Positions 60,191-64,000 of a DNA stretch of 64,000 bases are shown piece by piece. The translations under genes were made by a program, and so were the position numbers. This stretch comes from Anaerolineae bacterium (GTDB lineage Bacteria > Chloroflexota > Anaerolineae > B4-G1 > DUEL01), in NCBI GenBank assembly GCA_025060135.1, contig JANXCY010000003.1:1-64000 (forward strand), in the 5' to 3' direction. Every line of letters starts with the position of its first letter. Positions within the stretch are counted from its first letter, which is position 1. The notes beneath the pieces were generated by a model. That model was not told where the DNA came from. It was given only the letters and a program-made list of their open reading frames with translations, and searched no databases.

Positions 60191-61567
60191 ATGCCAGAAA
60201 TGAATGCTCTCCTTCGCCCGATGTTGGAATTTCTTCATGGCCTGGCGTTCGTTGTGCTGGGCCTCTTTGTTCTTTTCGCCGTCCCCCGCATCGGGCGTGC
60301 CAGCATCATTTGGCCGATGCCTTTGCTGGCTCTCTTCGCCTTTGGAGAGGCAGTGATCGCTTGGGACCCGGTACTGGCCGCTGCGTTTGGCCTCCCAACC
60401 AACCCCACTGGCTTGCCATCCCTCCTCCCTGTGGGGCTCCAGGCGGTTCCAGTGGTCATAGCCTACTGGGCCCTCCTGGCCGCCAGTCTCTTCGTCCCCC
60501 GTGCTGCCGAACGGTCTCCTCTTCTGACCCTTCCACTGGTCGTTCTGGCTTTCTATCTGGGCGGCTTGGTGCTTGCCACGCTGCTGGTCGGCGCTGAACG
60601 GGTGGCCCCATGGGCCGACGTAGCCGCCCGCGTCGGACTGGCTTTTCCTGGTGGCCTGCTGGCCCTCCGTTCCCGTCACCAGCCGGTCCCGCCTGGTGCC
60701 CCTCCCGTCTTCCACACTGCCGAACGTCCCCTTCGCCGCGTGAGGGTCGCCATGGCCGCCTTCGGCCTCCTGGCCGGCGCGATCCAACCCACTCTGGTGC
60801 TTCTGGGCTCGCGGGTGCCATCCTTTATCTTCTCCTTCCTCTCTGCCCTGCTGACCCTCTGCGGCGTTGCCATCCTCTCCGGGTTGATCGGGACCCTCCA
60901 CACGGTCCAGACCCGGGTGGAAGAATGGGTGGAAGAGGTCCGGCAAGCCCAGGCCCTGGCTGCCGACCGGGAACGGATTAGCCGGGAACTTCACGACGGG
61001 ATCATCCAGTCCATCTACGCTGCCGGATTGATGCTGGAAGGCGTCCGGGCGGCCATCCCCGAAGACCCCGCTGCTGCCCAGGCCCAACTGGACCGGGTCC
61101 TGCGGAGCCTCAACCAGACCATCCAGGACATCCGGCGTTACATCTTCGATCTCCGGGGCGGCTTTCCCCAGACCGACCTGGTGAGCGGACTGGAAGAACT
61201 CCTGCGGGACTTCCGGATCAACACCCTGTTGGAGACCCGACTCACTGTCTCCGGTGAGGAGCGGGAGCGGCTGAGCGCCGAACAGCGCCAACACATTCTG
61301 CAGATTGCGCGCGAGGCGTTATCCAACGTCGCTCGCCACGCCCACGCTCGTCGGGTGGACGTTCGCCTGACCTATGACACCCGTACCCTCCAACTCCGGA
61401 TCGCCGACGACGGTGTTGGCCTGGCGATGACCCCCACTCCCACAGGGCAGGGCATGCGGAACATCCGCGAACGGGCCCGTCTGCTGGATGGCACTCTGGA
61501 TATAGATAGTGCCCCGGGCCAGGGTGTTACCATCACCCTGACCGTCCCGCTGAAAGGAGAGGCATGA
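60191..61567 (+). CDS. NarL-type membrane sensor histidine kinase
   Basis: The 458-residue kinase has about seven membrane helices in residues 1-250 (for example [15 protein letters not shown] and [21 protein letters not shown]), a coiled segment, and the HisKA_3 domain [20 protein letters not shown] near 262. A HATPase follows with [17 protein letters not shown] near 375 and [16 protein letters not shown] near 402, then [20 protein letters not shown] near 420. It senses a membrane-associated signal and pairs with the regulator that overlaps it by 4 bp. The start could be ATG 60191 or 60200; the predicted promoter leaves almost no leader. Confidence 0.88.
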   Translation: MPEMNALLRPMLEFLHGLAFVVLGLFVLFAVPRIGRASIIWPMPLLALFAFGEAVIAWDPVLAAAFGLPTNPTGLPSLLPVGLQAVPVVIAYWALLAASLFVPRAAERSPLLTLPLVVLAFYLGGLVLATLLVGAERVAPWADVAARVGLAFPGGLLALRSRHQPVPPGAPPVFHTAERPLRRVRVAMAAFGLLAGAIQPTLVLLGSRVPSFIFSFLSALLTLCGVAILSGLIGTLHTVQTRVEEWVEEVRQAQALAADRERISRELHDGIIQSIYAAGLMLEGVRAAIPEDPAAAQAQLDRVLRSLNQTIQDIRRYIFDLRGGFPQTDLVSGLEELLRDFRINTLLETRLTVSGEERERLSAEQRQHILQIAREALSNVARHAHARRVDVRLTYDTRTLQLRIADDGVGLAMTPTPTGQGMRNIRERARLLDGTLDIDSAPGQGVTITLTVPLKGEA

Positions 61568-62229
61568 CTCTCCGCATTCTGATCGTGGACGACCACGAAG
61601 TGGTCCGGCTGGGCCTGCGGGCCCTCCTGGATCGCCATCCCGATTTCACCGTGGTGGACGAAGCCGGCACCGCCCGTGAGGCGCTCCAGAAGGCCCTCCT
61701 CCACCGCCCGGATGTTGTCGTCATGGACATTCGGCTCCCCGGACGTAGCGGTATTGATGCCTGCCGGGACATCGTCTCCCAATTGCCCGAGACCCGCGTG
61801 ATTATGCTCACTTCCTACGCTGAAGACGAACTTCTCTTTGACGCGATTGAGGCCGGTGCCTGCGGCTACGTTCTCAAACAGATCGGCAGCGACGACCTGG
61901 TCCGAGCCATTGAGGCCGTTGGGCGTGGCGAGGCACTGCTAGACCCTTCCATCACCCGGCGGGTTCTGGAACGGGTGCGGGAAGCGGCCCGCAAGGACGA
62001 AATTGCCGCTTTCGCTGACCTAACGGAGCAGGAACTGCGGGTCCTGGCCCTCATTGCCGAGGGGAAAACCAATCGGGAAATCGCCCGGGCCCTCTACCTG
62101 GGCGAAGGCACCGTCCGCAACTATGTCAGTAGCATCCTCAGCAAACTGGGCCTGACCAACCGGGCCGAGGCGGCTGCCTTTGCTGTCCGTCATCACCTGA
62201 GAGACTACCTTCGTTCGCGGGAAGGATAG
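61564..62229 (+). CDS. NarL/FixJ family response regulator
   Basis: The 221-residue regulator has a receiver domain ([20 protein letters not shown]; acceptor Asp in [17 protein letters not shown] near 55; [20 protein letters not shown] near 105) and a LuxR-type helix-turn-helix ([20 protein letters not shown] to [19 protein letters not shown], ~155-205). Its ATG overlaps the kinase stop (ATGA), so the pair is translationally coupled. Targets are not evident from the neighbours. Confidence 0.94.
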   Translation: MTLRILIVDDHEVVRLGLRALLDRHPDFTVVDEAGTAREALQKALLHRPDVVVMDIRLPGRSGIDACRDIVSQLPETRVIMLTSYAEDELLFDAIEAGACGYVLKQIGSDDLVRAIEAVGRGEALLDPSITRRVLERVREAARKDEIAAFADLTEQELRVLALIAEGKTNREIARALYLGEGTVRNYVSSILSKLGLTNRAEAAAFAVRHHLRDYLRSREG

Positions 62230-62247
62230 CCGGACTGCCGGTTCGCC

Positions 62248-62275
62248 TTGACTTTCTCCCTCTGCCGATTACAAT
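62248..62275 (+). promoter_or_regulatory. Candidate promoter of the aminotransferase gene
   Basis: TTGACT (62248-62253), 16 bp, TACAAT (62270-62275). It lies in the 256-bp gap after the response regulator and would give a ~200-nt leader. Nothing else was recognised in the gap apart from the AGGAGG box at 62471. Confidence 0.5.
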
Positions 62276-62485
62276 ATCCCTCGGCAAAGGCCGAGGTGTG
62301 GAGCGCGCTGAAAGGACTGGTCCGACCGCTGATCCAGGTCCTGATACGCCTGAAGACGGAAGGGCAGGAGCGGATTCCCCTATCCGTCTCGCTGTTCCTC
62401 ACCCAACACCCCACTCCGATCCCGAAGCCATTGGGGATGGACAGAAAATACCGAATACGCACCTTGCACCACAGGAGGTTATCCG

Positions 62486-63652
62486 ATGAAAGACCGTAGA
62501 CTGCTGATGATTCCCGGTCCTGTAGAATTCACCCCAGAGGTTCTGCAGGCCATGAGCCTCCCCACCACCAGTCACCTGGCCGCGAACTTCGCGGAGGTCT
62601 TCGGACAGGCACTGGAACGACTGCGGGAGGTCGTCCGGGCACCCGGTGGCCAGCCCTTCGTGGTCGCCGGATCGGGTACGCTGGCGATGGAGATCGCCGC
62701 CGCCAACCTGATCGAGCCGGGCGACCGGGCCCTGGTGGTTAACACCGGCTTCTTCAGCGAGCGCTTCGTCTCTATCCTGGAGCGGTATGGCGCGGAGGTT
62801 ACGGTTCTCACGCCGCCCGTTGTCGGCGACACCCCGCCTCCGGAGGCAGTGGAGGAGGCTCTGAAAAAAGGGCCTTTCAAACTGATGACAGTTACCCAGG
62901 TGGATACCTCCACCGGCGTCCTCACCGATGTCCGCACCCTGGCCCTCCTGGGGCGAAAGTACGAGACTCTGGTCGTGGTGGACGGCGTCTGCAGCGTGGC
63001 CGGTGAGGAACTGTGGATGGAAGAGTGGGACGTAGACCTGACCCTCACCGCCTCTCAAAAAGCCATCGGCGTCCCGCCCGGGCTGGCCATTGTCGTCGCC
63101 GGGGCGCGGGCAATGGAGGCATTCCGCAAGAGGAAAACTCCCGTCCGCTCCTATTACGCCGATTGGGCTAACTGGCTTCCGGTGATGGAATCCTACGAGG
63201 CCCGCAGGCCCATCTACTTCGGAACGCCCCCCGTCAACCTGGTCTGGGCGCTGAACGTGAGTCTGGGGCAGATGCTGGCAGAGGGGCTGGAGAACCGCTG
63301 GGCCCGCCACCGCCATCTGAGCGCGGCGTTCAAGGCAGGATTAACCGCCATCGGATTGAAACTGGTGCCGGTGAGTCTTCAGAAGGCCGCCCACACCCTC
63401 ACGACGGCCTACTACCCAGAGGGGATAGACGCTCGTTTGCTGGGACTCATCCTGGAGGCCGGAGTCATTGTCGCCTCCGGGCGCCATTCGGCCCTCGGCG
63501 ACCGATACTTCCGGGTCGGGCATATGGGCGCGGTTACCGCCTCCGACATCCTGGCGACCCTGGGCGCGATAGAATGGGCACTGGCCCGTAGCGGCTATCC
63601 CTTTGACGTCGGCGCAGGGTTGGCTGCTGCCGAGCGGGTGCTGGCGGGGTAG
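62486..63652 (+). CDS. Class V aminotransferase, alanine-glyoxylate / serine-pyruvate type
   Basis: The 388-residue PLP enzyme opens LLMIPGPVEFTPEVLQAMS with a catalytic Asp in VVVDGVCSVAGEELWMEEW near 170 and the Schiff-base Lys in LTASQKAIGVPPGLAIVVA near 190. VVAGSGTLAMEIAAANLIEP near 55 binds the phosphate. It transfers an amino group to glyoxylate to make glycine, or works in the serine route. An AGGAGG box precedes the ATG. It is followed 77 bp later by a glycolate-oxidase-type gene, which fits a glycolate-glyoxylate-glycine step. Confidence 0.9.
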   Translation: MKDRRLLMIPGPVEFTPEVLQAMSLPTTSHLAANFAEVFGQALERLREVVRAPGGQPFVVAGSGTLAMEIAAANLIEPGDRALVVNTGFFSERFVSILERYGAEVTVLTPPVVGDTPPPEAVEEALKKGPFKLMTVTQVDTSTGVLTDVRTLALLGRKYETLVVVDGVCSVAGEELWMEEWDVDLTLTASQKAIGVPPGLAIVVAGARAMEAFRKRKTPVRSYYADWANWLPVMESYEARRPIYFGTPPVNLVWALNVSLGQMLAEGLENRWARHRHLSAAFKAGLTAIGLKLVPVSLQKAAHTLTTAYYPEGIDARLLGLILEAGVIVASGRHSALGDRYFRVGHMGAVTASDILATLGAIEWALARSGYPFDVGAGLAAAERVLAG

Positions 63653-63729
63653 TTCTCCAGCCGGCTCCCTTTTGGGCCGCTGGGAGGGCCCTACCACTGG
63701 TCCGGAGGCGACCGACCCCAAGGGAAGGC

Positions 63730-64000
63730 ATGTACCACAAAGTTACCCCCCAAATTGTCGACGCATTGCGAGCCATCGTCGGGGAACAGAACGTCCGCAC
63801 TGACGGGGAAGCGTTGGAGAAATACGCCCACGACGAGACGGTGGGCTTGTGGGCTCAACCGGAGGTTGTTGTCTTCGTCCGCTCCGCGCAGGAGGTCGCC
63901 GAAATCTTCCGCCTGGCGACACGGGAGCGGATTCCCATTACCCCGCGCGGGGCCGGGTACGGCCTGAGCGGTGGCGCCGTCCCCCTCTTCGGTGGGATCG
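63730..64000 (+). CDS. glcD: FAD-linked oxidase, glycolate oxidase (GlcD)-like, cut by window edge
   Basis: The open frame starts at ATG 63730 with AGGGAAGG upstream and runs off the right edge (90 codons). QIVDALRAIVGEQNVRTDGE, LEKYAHDETVGLWAQPEVVV and ITPRGAGYGLSGGAVPLFGG are the start of an FAD-binding PCMH domain, with the R-G-(A/G)-G-x-G-x-S-G motif for FAD. GlcD oxidises glycolate to glyoxylate; D-lactate dehydrogenases are close relatives, so the substrate is open. The neighbouring glyoxylate aminotransferase favours glycolate. Confidence 0.85.
   Translation, partial: MYHKVTPQIVDALRAIVGEQNVRTDGEALEKYAHDETVGLWAQPEVVVFVRSAQEVAEIFRLATRERIPITPRGAGYGLSGGAVPLFGGI

Noticed and set aside
1-64000. 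tRNA or rRNA genes
   Set aside because: I found no T-loop/anticodon pattern or rRNA-like stretch by eye; small RNAs cannot be excluded without a covariance-model search.

Overview
The window is a dense bacterial chromosome segment, mostly GC-rich, with 52 protein genes supported (two cut by the window edges) plus one decayed gene. I see no rRNA, tRNA, CRISPR array, prophage or intact transposase. The gene set points to Chloroflexota, probably an Anaerolineae-like lineage: a class II (B12) ribonucleotide reductase with NrdR, a four-subunit pyruvate:ferredoxin oxidoreductase, mevalonate kinase next to isopentenyl phosphate kinase, a UbiA prenyltransferase of the decaprenylphosphoryl-phosphoribose type, CpXC and DUF4013 proteins, and many dispersed intergenic repeats. 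The assignment is an inference from gene content; no marker RNA is present.

Layout. 1-3191: an AT-richer minus-strand operon of two glycosyltransferases and two methyltransferases (surface polysaccharide). 3386-6817: convergent competence genes comEC and comEA separated by a repeat element. 6896-9474: GT2 and GT39 membrane sugar transferases. 9760-12802: GAF-PAS histidine kinase and a CpXC protein. 12931-16677: a secreted PKD/beta-propeller protein with a 1,002-bp internal duplication. 16999-19620: a glycosidase-like protein with three SH3b-like modules. 19705-25511: small membrane protein, aldo/keto reductase, UvrD-type helicase, NAD(P)HX repair enzyme. 25607-31658 (minus): response regulator, glycosyltransferase, TyrA, DUF4013 protein, a GxxExxY pseudogene, HD protein, M50 protease, UDP-glucuronate decarboxylase. 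31895-34958: nrdR-nrdJ with a readable promoter and candidate operator. 35046-40552: glycosyltransferase, winged-helix/ferredoxin protein, thioredoxin, and a flippase-like protein with an extracellular N-terminal domain. 40607-43066: PhoB/PhoR-type pair. 43133-45805: P-type ATPase. 46080-49580: porG-porD-porA-small ORF-porB. 49767-54705 (minus): hydrolase, RNase Z, RNA 3'-phosphate cyclase, radical SAM-linked protein, NurA. 55207-57213: amidohydrolase-CYTH fusion. 57261-60025 (minus): UbiA, mevalonate kinase, isopentenyl phosphate kinase. 60191-62229: NarL-type two-component pair. 62486-64000: class V aminotransferase followed by a glycolate-oxidase-type FAD protein.

How the genes fit together. 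Pyruvate oxidation to acetyl-CoA by Por with reduced ferredoxin, B12-dependent ribonucleotide reduction, thioredoxin and a ferredoxin-linked winged-helix protein suggest an anaerobic or microaerophilic life style. The UbiA-mevalonate kinase-IPK operon suggests isoprenoid supply through isopentenyl phosphate and lipid-linked sugar donors, which could feed the many glycosyltransferases. The last two genes look like a glycolate-glyoxylate-glycine step.

The most unusual content is non-coding. At least four families of short dispersed repeats sit at gene boundaries and sometimes form coding sequence: they build an in-frame 8-residue repeat and the C-terminus of the helicase, supply the end of the DUF4013 protein, separate porG from porD, and flank a decayed GxxExxY gene. 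Several promoters can be read directly, and four of them share an unexpected TTGCCA -35 hexamer.
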